From positions 1-20,949 of the forward strand of contig CANLHE010000002.1 in NCBI GenBank assembly GCA_947490605.1: a stretch of 20,949 nt of DNA, given 5' to 3'. This document shows, piece after piece, positions 14,713-20,949 of this stretch. Both the position numbers and the translations under genes were made by a program. Position 1 is the stretch's first letter; each line of letters opens with the position of its first letter. The notes beneath the pieces were generated by a model, which did not search any database, was not told the DNA's origin, and saw nothing but the letters and a program-made list of their open reading frames with translations. The stretch comes from Actinomycetota bacterium (lineage in GTDB: Bacteria; Actinomycetota; Actinomycetes; Nanopelagicales; Nanopelagicaceae).

Positions 14713-16028
14713 ACATTCTCCAAAAATTCGTACAGAACTCGAACTCCAAACTTTAAGCCATCAATTGGTACACGTTCATCTACACCATGAAACAGAGCAA
14801 AGAAATCAAGATCTTTTGGTAACTTAAGAGGAGAGAATCCATAACCAACAATTCCTAAATCATGCAGCGCTTTATTATCTGTGCCACCGCTCATCAAGTA
14901 AGGAACTGGAATTCCGGCAGAATCCTCACCAGAAATAGCATCACACATAGCTTTAACTAACGGGCCAGCAAACTCAACCTCGAGTGCAATATCACGAGTT
15001 AATATTTCAATCTCAATATCATCGCCAGCAAGTTTTCTAACTGTCTCTTGAAGCTGATTTTCATGACCAGGAAGGAATCTTCCGTCTACCATCGCACTTG
15101 CACTCTGCGGGATCACATTTACTTTGTAGCCAGCCTCTAGCATTGTTGGATTTGCAGTATTTGAAATTGTTGCACCAAGCATCTTCACCGCATCGCCAAG
15201 ATGATGCAGTAGCGGCTTAACATTCTTTGGGTCATATTTATCACCGGTTAGTTCAGCAATTTTCCGGAAAAAGATATTACTAGTCTTCGTTTCTAATTGA
15301 GGCCACTCATACTTACCAATTCTTGCAACAGCATCTGCAACTTTTGTTACCGCATTATCTTGATTTATAAATGAACCGTGCCCGGCGGTACCCTTAGCGG
15401 TCAACTTCATCCATTGAATACCTTTTTGAGCTGCTTCGATCAAATAAAGCCGATGTTCGCCAGTTATTGTTACTGAGAATCCACCAACCTCTGAGACCGC
15501 TTCGCTATAACCATCAAAAATTTCTGGACGATGTTTAACTAGCCAACGAGATCCATAATTAGAACCAGCCTCTTCATCAGCAAAGAAAGCTAATAAAATA
15601 TTTCTTGGTGGCTTATAACCAATGCGCTGCCACATTCTGACTGTTGCCAAAATCATGGCATCCATATCTTTCATGTCAACTGCCCCACGGCCCCAAATAA
15701 ATCCATCTTTAATCACGCCACTAAAGGGGTCAACTGACCAATCAGCGGCATTGACTGGAACAACATCGATGTGTCCATGCAGAACAAGTCCAGGCCGGCT
15801 TTGATCTGCTCCTTCAACCTTTGCAACCACATTTACTCGGTTTGGTGCAGTTTCAATTAATTCACTTTTAATGCCAACCTCGGCTAATTTACTTGCAACA
15901 TACTCAGCCATTGCTTTCTCATCGCCTTTGCCCTCGCCATGATTAACACTTGGAATTCGAATCATTTCCTGGCAAAGTGTGATGGTTTCATTCTCTAATT
16001 CAATGATCTGCTCTTTGCTCAATTTCAT
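14709..16028 (-). CDS. M20 family metallopeptidase (dipeptidase / deacylase)
   Basis: Cytoplasmic zinc hydrolase of the M20 (ArgE/DapE/carboxypeptidase) family, 439 residues. Metal and catalytic residues are visible: His86 and Asp88 in LHGHIDVVP, bridging Asp118 in GRGAVDMKD, catalytic Glu152 and Glu153 in FADEEAG, and a late His in FHGVDER. The dimerisation domain (about 200-325) contains AKGTAGHGS. It lacks a signal peptide. The family is broad, so peptide, N-acyl amino acid or carbamoyl substrates are all possible. An AGGAG sequence lies about nine bases before the ATG at 16028, so a leadered mRNA is likely. The stop overlaps the AKR stop at TTAA. The start is 63 bases from tRNA-Leu, transcribed the other way. 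Confidence 0.91.
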   Translation of the reverse strand: MKLSKEQIIELENETITLCQEMIRIPSVNHGEGKGDEKAMAEYVASKLAEVGIKSELIETAPNRVNVVAKVEGADQSRPGLVLHGHIDVVPVNAADWSVDPFSGVIKDGFIWGRGAVDMKDMDAMILATVRMWQRIGYKPPRNILLAFFADEEAGSNYGSRWLVKHRPEIFDGYSEAVSEVGGFSVTITGEHRLYLIEAAQKGIQWMKLTAKGTAGHGSFINQDNAVTKVADAVARIGKYEWPQLETKTSNIFFRKIAELTGDKYDPKNVKPLLHHLGDAVKMLGATISNTANPTMLEAGYKVNVIPQSASAMVDGRFLPGHENQLQETVRKLAGDDIEIEILTRDIALEVEFAGPLVKAMCDAISGEDSAGIPVPYLMSGGTDNKALHDLGIVGYGFSPLKLPKDLDFFALFHGVDERVPIDGLKFGVRVLYEFLENV

Positions 16029-16054
16029 AGGGCTATTCTCCTATATAAGTGCGA

Positions 16055-16083
16055 TTTCCATTGAATTCAGTTTGCGTTAAAAT
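16055..16083 (+). promoter_or_regulatory. Putative promoter of tRNA-Leu
   Basis: A TAAAAT -10 box at 16078-16083 lies nine bases before the mature 5' end, with a weak TTTCCA -35 candidate at 16055-16060 (17-base spacer). Position suits transcription of the tRNA. The -35 is unsure. Confidence 0.45.
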
Positions 16084-16091
16084 GAAATCAG

Positions 16092-16175
16092 GTCCAGGTG
16101 GCGGAATTGGCAGACGCGCTAGCTTGAGGTGTTAGTGCCCGTAAGGGCTTAGGGGTTCAACTCCCCTCCCGGACA
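16092..16175 (+). tRNA. tRNA-Leu (anticodon GAG)
   Basis: Class II tRNA of 84 bases read from its folded structure. The acceptor stem pairs 16092-16098 with 16168-16174. The D arm starts with GCG-CGC pairing around GAATTGGCAGA. The anticodon stem CTAGC/GTTAG encloses the loop TTGAGGT with anticodon GAG (16126-16128), reading CUC and CUU. The long variable arm is GCCC-GTAA-GGGC, and the T arm is AGGGG-TTCAACT-CCCCT. The discriminator base is A and the CCA end is not encoded. One oddity is an A-C opposition at acceptor positions 5 and 68 (16096 and 16170). The opposite-strand M20 gene lies upstream and apt starts 36 bases downstream. Confidence 0.95.
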
Positions 16176-16199
16176 CGCTTGATTTTCAATGGTTATCAA

Positions 16200-16205
16200 T
16201 AGAAT
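16200..16205 (+). promoter_or_regulatory. Putative -10 box of apt-tdk
   Basis: TAGAAT six bases before the GTG start of apt, with no Shine-Dalgarno sequence. It is a leaderless-type arrangement that lets apt be transcribed independently of the tRNA. Confidence 0.45.
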
Positions 16206-16211
16206 CCGCAT

Positions 16212-16736
16212 GTGGATATATCAGCAGCGCAGTTGATCCGGAACATTCCAGATTTTCCAAAACCAGGCATCCTTTTTAAGGATATTACTCCCCTGCTTGC
16301 TGATCCAAAAATATTTAAGCAGTGCTGCCAAGCAATTTCTGATCTGGCAATTGATGCAGATTACATCGCCGGAATTGAAGCCCGTGGATTTATTTTTGCA
16401 GCCGCAGTTGCAACGATGAGCAATAAAGGATTTATACCAATCCGAAAAAGTGGCAAACTCCCTGGTGAAACAATTTCCACAAGTTATGACCTTGAGTATG
16501 GCCAGGCCACCCTTGAAATACATGCCAATTTAATTCCAGCGGGCAAGAAAGTTTTAATTGTGGATGATGTGCTTGCTACTGGTGGAACTGCTGTGGCAGC
16601 AACAGATTTGATAATCGCCGCATCCCTGATCCCAACTTATCTTGTCTTTTTGCTTGAAATACCCGCATTGGGTGGAAGATCACGGATCAAACAAGCCCAC
16701 AGTGGTCTACAAATCCAGACAATATTGGCAGAATAA
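16212..16736 (+). CDS. apt: Adenine phosphoribosyltransferase
   Basis: Salvages adenine to AMP using PRPP in the cytoplasm. The 174-residue product shows the family opening IRNIPDFPKPGILFKDITPLL (10-29), GIEARGF (54-60), the RKSGKLPG loop (78-85) and the PRPP-binding motif VLIVDDVLATGGTA (114-127) with Asp118, Asp119 and the TGGTA turn. The start is a GTG at 16212, the only one that gives the conserved N-terminus, and it sits six bases after a TAGAAT box. The tdk start follows four bases after its stop, so both salvage enzymes are probably co-expressed. In many actinobacteria apt sits beside relA/secDF, so this location is a rearrangement relative to them. Confidence 0.94.
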   Translation: MDISAAQLIRNIPDFPKPGILFKDITPLLADPKIFKQCCQAISDLAIDADYIAGIEARGFIFAAAVATMSNKGFIPIRKSGKLPGETISTSYDLEYGQATLEIHANLIPAGKKVLIVDDVLATGGTAVAATDLIIAASLIPTYLVFLLEIPALGGRSRIKQAHSGLQIQTILAE

Positions 16737-16740
16737 CCAC

Positions 16741-17379
16741 ATGGCCGAACTCATCTACTACTGCGGAACAATGGATAGCGGTAAATCCACATTGGCACTT
16801 CAGACTGCCCATAATCACCGCTCTCGTGGCCGTGATGGAGTTATTTTTACAAGTAAGGATAGAGCCGGCAAAGGTCTAATTTCTTCTCGACTAGGTTTAC
16901 AAATTGAGGCATTAGAAGTTGATGTTGATCTAGATATTCATAAATTAATTGTTGAACGATTATCAATCGGTGGCCGCATCAGTTTCATTATTTGTGATGA
17001 AGCACAGTTTTATACTGCAGAACAGATCGAACAACTCGCAAAAATTGTGGATGGTTTAGGGATCGATGTTTTCGCTTTTGGAATTCTCTCTGATTTTCGA
17101 ACTAAATTATTCCCAGGCAGCGCGAGGTTAGTTGAGTTAGCAGATCGGGTTCAGACATTGCAGGTTGAAGCATTATGTTGGTGTGGTGAGCGTGCAACAC
17201 ATAACGCAAGAACTGTCGGTGGGAAAATGGTTACGGAAGGTGAACAGGTTGTTGTTGGCGATGTAAGCACTACCTCAACAGTTGCCTATGAAGTTTTATG
17301 CCGCCGTCACCATATGCGTAAAGTGACATCGAAAATTTCTAATCCAGCGTCAGAACAATCTCTGCCGTTTAATAACTAA
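16741..17379 (+). CDS. tdk: Thymidine kinase (type II)
   Basis: Phosphorylates thymidine to dTMP with ATP in pyrimidine salvage. The 212-residue protein has the P-loop GTMDSGKST (9-17), Walker B DEAQF (86-90), a SDFRTKLFPGS segment (117-127) and a C-terminal zinc site with Cys146, Cys148, Cys187 and His190. Between these lie the substrate-lasso residues GEQVVVGD (167-174). I start it at the ATG at 16741. An in-frame ATG at 16642 would extend it 33 codons back into apt with non-homologous residues. It begins four bases after the apt stop without an obvious ribosome binding site, implying coupling. The alcohol dehydrogenase gene follows after 12 bases. Confidence 0.95.
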   Translation: MAELIYYCGTMDSGKSTLALQTAHNHRSRGRDGVIFTSKDRAGKGLISSRLGLQIEALEVDVDLDIHKLIVERLSIGGRISFIICDEAQFYTAEQIEQLAKIVDGLGIDVFAFGILSDFRTKLFPGSARLVELADRVQTLQVEALCWCGERATHNARTVGGKMVTEGEQVVVGDVSTTSTVAYEVLCRRHHMRKVTSKISNPASEQSLPFNN

Positions 17380-17391
17380 TCGAAAGGCAAC

Positions 17392-18432
17392 ATGAAAACC
17401 AAGGGATACGCCGCGAAATCAGCTGGAGCTTTACTTGAGAACTACGAATTTAATAGAAGAGAACTTCGCCCTAGAGATGTAGCACTTGATATTTACTTTG
17501 CCGGTATATGTCACTCAGATATCCATCAAGCACGAGAAGAGTGGGGTCCATCAATATTTCCAATGGTGCCTGGTCATGAGATTGTTGGAAAAGTTACTGA
17601 AATCGGTTCACAGGTAAGCAAGTTTAAAGTTGGTGAAATCATTGGTGTTGGTGTCTTCGTAGATTCTTGTCGTAAATGTGCAAGCTGTAACGCTGGCCTT
17701 GAGCAATATTGCGTTGAAGGTATGACTGGTACTTACAACACACTTGAGCGCGATGGTAAGACAGTTGCGATGGGTGGGTATTCAGATAAGTTTGTTATTG
17801 ATGAGGATTATGCAGTTCATGTTCCGGCAAATCTTGATCTAGCCGGAGTAGCACCACTTATGTGCGCTGGTATCACTCTTTATTCACCACTTAAGAATTG
17901 GAATGCTGGACCTGGTAAAAAAGTTGGCATCATGGGCTTAGGCGGACTTGGTCATATGGGACTTAAATTTGCTCATGCATTAGGAGCAGAAACTACAGTT
18001 TTCTCTCATTCACCTGAAAAAGAATCTGATGCTAAATCTATGGGTGCTGATCACTTTGTAGTAACAAAAGATATTAAGAGCTTAGAAAAACTTAACAAAT
18101 CATATGACTTAATTCTAAACACTGTCTCAGCTGACTTAGATCTTGAACCATACTTACAACTATTAAAACTAGACGGAACTTTGGTTGTGATCGGCCTACC
18201 AGGTAAGCCCTATTCAATAAATGCTGGCACATTACTCGGCCAGAGAAGATCACTTGCCGGTTCAATGATTGGTGGAATCGCTCAACTCCAAGAGATGCTT
18301 AACTTCTGTGGCCAAAAAAACATTGTCAGTGATGTTGAGGTTATTAAGTCTGATTATATTAATAAAGCATACGATCGAACAGTTGCAAGTGATGTTAAGT
18401 ACCGCTTTGTGATTGACGCTAAAACTTTTTAA
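17392..18432 (+). CDS. Zinc-dependent NAD(P)-dependent alcohol dehydrogenase (YahK/CAD-like)
   Basis: Medium-chain dehydrogenase/reductase of 346 residues, close in layout to YahK/AdhC-type aldehyde reductases. Catalytic zinc ligands are Cys40 in GICHSD, His62 and Glu63 in PGHE, and Cys158 in PLMCAG. The structural zinc lobe has Cys93, Cys96, Cys99 and Cys107. The Rossmann motif GLGGLG (182-187) is followed by FSHSPEKESDAK, whose Ser-rich turn suggests NADP(H). It probably reduces aldehydes, with the true substrate unknown. A GAAAGG ribosome binding site precedes the ATG by five bases. It lies 12 bases after tdk, but a functional tie to salvage is not evident. Its stop shares TTAA (18429-18432) with the convergent DUF554 gene. 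Confidence 0.92.
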   Translation: MKTKGYAAKSAGALLENYEFNRRELRPRDVALDIYFAGICHSDIHQAREEWGPSIFPMVPGHEIVGKVTEIGSQVSKFKVGEIIGVGVFVDSCRKCASCNAGLEQYCVEGMTGTYNTLERDGKTVAMGGYSDKFVIDEDYAVHVPANLDLAGVAPLMCAGITLYSPLKNWNAGPGKKVGIMGLGGLGHMGLKFAHALGAETTVFSHSPEKESDAKSMGADHFVVTKDIKSLEKLNKSYDLILNTVSADLDLEPYLQLLKLDGTLVVIGLPGKPYSINAGTLLGQRRSLAGSMIGGIAQLQEMLNFCGQKNIVSDVEVIKSDYINKAYDRTVASDVKYRFVIDAKTF

Positions 18433-19163
18433 ACAAATTGATGAGCAGCTAGCGATAGTAATGGCGCTAGCGCAAGTGCTGGCAAAAGATTGCCAACAGC
18501 TATCTGTTTGATCCTAAGCAATCTAAGGGCAATACCAATTAGCAAAATGCCGCCCACTGCTGTCATTGCAGAGACTTGATAGTCAGTCAAAATTGAACCT
18601 AAAAACAAACCGATTGCAGTCCAAGCAAATTGGTAAATTCCTACTGGCAAACTGGAAAGCGCTACGCCCCAGCCAAGAGATGCAGCGAATGCAAGGGAGG
18701 TAAAGCCATCTAATGTGCTTTTTAAGACTAACTGATCTATTCCAGTTCCCATGCCATCTGAGATACTGCCAAGGATCGCTAGTGGGCCGATTGCAAAAAT
18801 TAAAGAAGCAGAAACAAATCCTTCGACAAAATTGGATCCGCCATCTTTGCTAAACCTTGTTTTTAAATTTAATCCAAAATTCTCAAGTCGATCTTCAATG
18901 CGGAGCAAAGAACCAATCACGGCCCCTACTAATAATGAAAAAACAACAACTAAAATTACCCAGCCTTTAGGCATAGCGTCTTGCAAGTCTTTATCCCAAT
19001 AAGCCGACAGTGCATCGGCAGCAGAAATAACAGTCACACAACCCAAAACATCTGTAATTAAGTTTCTTAACTTTTCACTTATTCTGCCACCAATAAAAAC
19101 ACCTAAAGTTCCACCAATAATAATTGCTAAGATATTTAAAACAGTTCCAAAGCCCGGAAACAT
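18429..19163 (-). CDS. DUF554 family membrane protein
   Basis: Inner-membrane protein of unknown function, 244 residues, related to the YdfK/YqgA family. The N-terminus matches the family pattern: a short FPGFGTVLNILAIIIGGTLG segment (2-21) with glycine-rich first helix and a GGRISEKL loop. About seven hydrophobic segments follow, with GPLAILGSISDG (about 125-136) as the best conserved region and a helix ending in LALAPLLSL near the C-terminus. No catalytic residues can be named. It starts immediately before the uppP stop (19164) with no gap, so both genes form one minus-strand unit. The end overlaps the alcohol dehydrogenase stop. Confidence 0.86.
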   Translation of the reverse strand: MFPGFGTVLNILAIIIGGTLGVFIGGRISEKLRNLITDVLGCVTVISAADALSAYWDKDLQDAMPKGWVILVVVFSLLVGAVIGSLLRIEDRLENFGLNLKTRFSKDGGSNFVEGFVSASLIFAIGPLAILGSISDGMGTGIDQLVLKSTLDGFTSLAFAASLGWGVALSSLPVGIYQFAWTAIGLFLGSILTDYQVSAMTAVGGILLIGIALRLLRIKQIAVGNLLPALALAPLLSLAAHQFV

Positions 19164-20075
19164 CTAAGCAAACCTAACAAATGATGCAATGCCAACGACT
19201 AGGCAGTAGATCGCAAATGGATAAAGAGTTTTCGTCTTGAACCATCTAACCAAAAATGAAACACTAAAATATGTAGCGACAAATGAAACCAGCGACCCTA
19301 CAAGAATCTGGCCAAGCAACTGCTTAGCATCACTAGTAAATAGTTCAGGCAGCTTCAAAATTGCAGCGCCAACAATTACCGGCAGTGAAAGCAAGAAAGC
19401 AAAATCAGATGCAACTGAGTGATTAAGTTTACGAAGTAATCCGGCACTCATAGTTACACCAAATCTACTTATTCCTGCAAATAAGGCCAAGCTCTGGCCA
19501 AATCCAATCACCAATGCACTCTTAGCAGTTACTCGATGATCAATCTCAGCATCTGAATCATGGTACTCATGAGCAATATCGCGCCTTGATAATCTCTCAG
19601 CGGTAATTAATAGAAGTCCGTTAATTGCTAGAAAAATTGCTGAGTATTGTGGTTTACCGAAAATACTCTGAAAATAATCACCAAAAACAATACCAAGAAT
19701 TCCAACTGGAATTGTTGCAATCACAATATAACCAAGAACTCTAAAAGGAGTTGATTGAAAATTTCTAGACTTTAGGGCTCTAAAACTTCCACCAATTAAG
19801 CCAACCCATCGTTTTCTGAATACAATAAATAATGCAACTGAACTAGCAAGATGCATAGCGATTGTGATTAATAAATATGCTTGATTTTCCTCGCTAATAA
19901 AATCTCTGAACGATCCGCCCATCCATGCAGGTATCAAAATTGCATGTCCAAGGCTTGAGATTGGAAATAATTCAGTTATACCCTGAATAAATCCAATAAT
20001 GACTGCCTGGCCATAGGTAAAACTCAAGATAACCCAATCGATAGTTGTTGTGAGATAGAGTTTAGCAGTGAGCAT
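19164..20075 (-). CDS. uppP: Undecaprenyl-diphosphatase UppP (BacA family)
   Basis: Integral membrane phosphatase that recycles undecaprenyl diphosphate for cell-wall synthesis. The product has 303 residues with many hydrophobic helices. The first active-site motif is GFIQGITELFPISSLGHA (28-45), carrying Glu35, Ser41 and His44. The second is FAGISRFGVTM (199-209) with Arg204. Both deviate from the common forms TEFLPISSxGH and PGxSRSGxT: Leu-Phe is swapped around Glu35, and Ala200 and Phe205 replace the usual Pro and Ser. The start at 20075 gives an unusually long N-terminus of about 22 residues before the first motif, so a later TTG start is possible. In Mycobacterium a uppP lies beside the phosphatase-DUF3090-mshC group. 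Here it is separated by about 5.4 kb. Confidence 0.88.
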   Translation of the reverse strand: MLTAKLYLTTTIDWVILSFTYGQAVIIGFIQGITELFPISSLGHAILIPAWMGGSFRDFISEENQAYLLITIAMHLASSVALFIVFRKRWVGLIGGSFRALKSRNFQSTPFRVLGYIVIATIPVGILGIVFGDYFQSIFGKPQYSAIFLAINGLLLITAERLSRRDIAHEYHDSDAEIDHRVTAKSALVIGFGQSLALFAGISRFGVTMSAGLLRKLNHSVASDFAFLLSLPVIVGAAILKLPELFTSDAKQLLGQILVGSLVSFVATYFSVSFLVRWFKTKTLYPFAIYCLVVGIASFVRFA

Positions 20076-20115
20076 GTCAACTAACGGCGATAATCTATAT
20101 AAAAAAATCGTAAAT

Positions 20116-20775
20116 ATGCTTCGACCATCTAGAACAATTCCAAATACCCCGTGGCGAGCGGATTCAACCTGGTCACTTGGTACTGGTAAACACCATATTC
20201 AAAGACTTGCAATTCTCTTTTTTGGATTAACGATATTTGGAATCGGTGAAGCATTTTTAGTTGTAACTGGCCTTGGTAACTCACCTTGGGTGGTTCTTTC
20301 AGAGGGAATATCAATCAATACTGTTTTAAATATCGGAGAATCAACATTTTTAGTTTCAGTGCTAGTTCTTCTACTTTGGATTCCACTTAGGCAAAGACCA
20401 GGATTTGGCACAATTGCAAATATTGTTGTCATCGCAGCTGCTATTGAGGTTGGATTGTTTTTTATTCCTGAAGTTGACAGTACTTTCTTAAAGTATTTCT
20501 TTGTGTTATTTGGAATTGCTTTAGTTGGTGCCGGATCAGCACTGTATATAACCTGCGGACTTGGCACCGGGCCTCGTGATGGCTTGATGACTGGATTGCA
20601 TTACAGAACCGGGGTGCGGGTTGGACGCGTTAGATTAGGGATCGAGATAGTTGCCGCCAGCACTGGAGCCATCCTTGGAGGCTCATTGGGAATCGGAACC
20701 TTGCTGTTTGCGCTGCTTATAGGCCAGTCTGTCGCGATATCTCTTGGTGTCGTAGAACGGCTTACCACCAAGTAG
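20116..20775 (+). CDS. YczE/YyaS/YitT-like membrane protein
   Basis: Inner-membrane protein of 219 residues from the ATG at 20116, resembling the YczE/YyaS/YitT family of unknown function, possibly a transporter. After a short polar N-terminus it has about five hydrophobic segments. Two similar glycine motifs, TGLGNSPW (first third) and CGLGTGPRDGL (middle), are the family hallmark and suggest an internal repeat. An in-frame GTG at 20068 or ATG at 20074 would overlap the divergent uppP start at 20075, so I prefer 20116. An AT-rich stretch (20091-20107, TAATCTATAT then a run of A) probably holds the promoter. It ends 90 bases before the next gene. Confidence 0.8.
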   Translation: MLRPSRTIPNTPWRADSTWSLGTGKHHIQRLAILFFGLTIFGIGEAFLVVTGLGNSPWVVLSEGISINTVLNIGESTFLVSVLVLLLWIPLRQRPGFGTIANIVVIAAAIEVGLFFIPEVDSTFLKYFFVLFGIALVGAGSALYITCGLGTGPRDGLMTGLHYRTGVRVGRVRLGIEIVAASTGAILGGSLGIGTLLFALLIGQSVAISLGVVERLTTK

Positions 20776-20841
20776 CCAATAGATTTAAGGCATTCCCACG
20801 GCTTGTTAGACCGAATCTGACTACATGTCGAAAACACCATG

Positions 20842-20847
20842 TATAAA
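20842..20847 (+). promoter_or_regulatory. Putative extended -10 box of the NCS2 permease gene
   Basis: TATAAA preceded by TG at 20840-20841 (extended -10). The 5' leader to the ATG at 20866 would be short and contains a ribosome binding site AGAAAGG (20852-20858). A weak CTGACT at 20817-20822 is a possible -35. The 90-base gap shows no purine riboswitch or terminator hairpin that I can recognise. Confidence 0.45.
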
Positions 20848-20865
20848 AAACAGAAAGGTACCTCC

Positions 20866-20949
20866 ATGCTTGATAGCTTCTTTAAAATCAGTCAGCGTGG
20901 CTCAACCGTAGCTCGTGAAGTTCGTGGCGGAGTCGTCACATTTTTCACA
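20866..20949 (+). CDS. NCS2 family (guanine/hypoxanthine-type) purine permease, N-terminal fragment
   Basis: Only the first 28 codons lie in the window. They read MLDSFFKISQRGSTVAREV and then RGGVVTFFT, which matches the characteristic start of AzgA/PbuG-like nucleobase permeases (the common form is FFKISERGSTVxxEIRGG). Such proteins are inner-membrane proton symporters for guanine, hypoxanthine or adenine, normally 430-480 residues. The ATG is preceded by AGAAAGG at a seven-base spacing. Because apt lies 4 kb away on the same strand, uptake and salvage of purine bases would fit together, but they are not one operon. The specificity cannot be read from this fragment. Confidence 0.8.
   Translation, partial: MLDSFFKISQRGSTVAREVRGGVVTFFT

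Noticed and set aside
16092..16211. Integration site at tRNA-Leu
   Set aside because: No integrase gene, no repeat of the tRNA 3' end and no foreign-looking genes nearby. Housekeeping genes flank it on both sides.
16221..16523. 100-codon minus-strand open frame with many cysteines
   Set aside because: Antisense to apt, which has full family motifs. The cysteines come from the reverse complement of Ala/Gly-rich apt codons and form no known zinc pattern.
16642..16740. Longer N-terminus of thymidine kinase from an ATG inside apt
   Set aside because: The 33 extra residues are the out-of-frame end of apt and precede the canonical start MAELIYYCGTMDSGK.
20776..20865. Purine riboswitch before the NCS2 permease
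   Set aside because: I could not find the three-way junction or the paired loops of a purine aptamer in these 90 bases, and the -10 box lies only about 20 bases before the start.
1..20949. Insertion sequences, CRISPR arrays, toxin-antitoxin or phage genes
   Set aside because: Nothing in the reading frames or in the short gaps resembles transposases, regular repeats or defence genes. The content is chromosomal housekeeping.

Overview
The window is 20.9 kb of dense, visibly AT-rich chromosome from an actinobacterium. The lineage call rests on gene content and order: mshC (mycothiol synthesis), pafB-pafC-tatA-tatC-helY, trmI, and the actinobacterial trio of histidine phosphatase, DUF3090 protein and PI-kinase-like protein. 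Low GC, very short intergenic gaps, ATGA/TAATG stop-start overlaps and convergent genes that share stop codons all point to a streamlined genome. Freshwater acI (Nanopelagicales, 'Planktophila'-like) bacteria fit best, but this is inference from style and not from a database match. I see no mobile element, CRISPR array, prophage or rRNA.

Layout. (1) 1-5011, minus strand: an operon pafB > pafC > tatA > tatC > diacylglycerol-kinase-like > helY, with helY running off the left edge. It combines a DNA-damage transcription factor pair, the core of Tat export, a lipid-kinase-like enzyme and an RNA helicase. (2) 5055-5558, plus strand: a lone FKBP-type prolyl isomerase lipoprotein, divergent from pafB and convergent with trmI. 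(3) 5559-10538, minus strand: metH > HAD phosphatase > trmI. (4) 10578-13718, minus strand: histidine phosphatase > DUF3090 zinc-ribbon protein > PI-kinase-like protein > mshC, tightly coupled. (5) 13768-16028: an aldo/keto reductase (plus) convergent with an M20 peptidase (minus). (6) 16092-18432, plus strand: tRNA-Leu(GAG), then apt > tdk (nucleobase and nucleoside salvage) and a zinc alcohol dehydrogenase. (7) 18429-20075, minus strand: DUF554 membrane protein and UppP undecaprenyl-diphosphatase. (8) 20116-20949, plus strand: a YczE/YitT-like membrane protein and the first 28 codons of an NCS2 purine permease.

The most interesting observation is an absence. In most actinobacteria the Pup-proteasome genes (mpa/arc, dop, pup, prcB, prcA, pafA) lie between trmI and the FKBP/pafBC-tat block. 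Here trmI and FKBP abut with zero bases between their stop codons, so the whole block is gone from its usual place while both flanks survive, including pafB and pafC. All three convergent gene pairs in the window have stop codons that touch or share a TTAA, and several transcription units appear to start as leaderless mRNAs with a TANNNT box 5-7 bases before the start codon. No gap between genes exceeds about 90 bases, so no long non-coding stretch needs describing.
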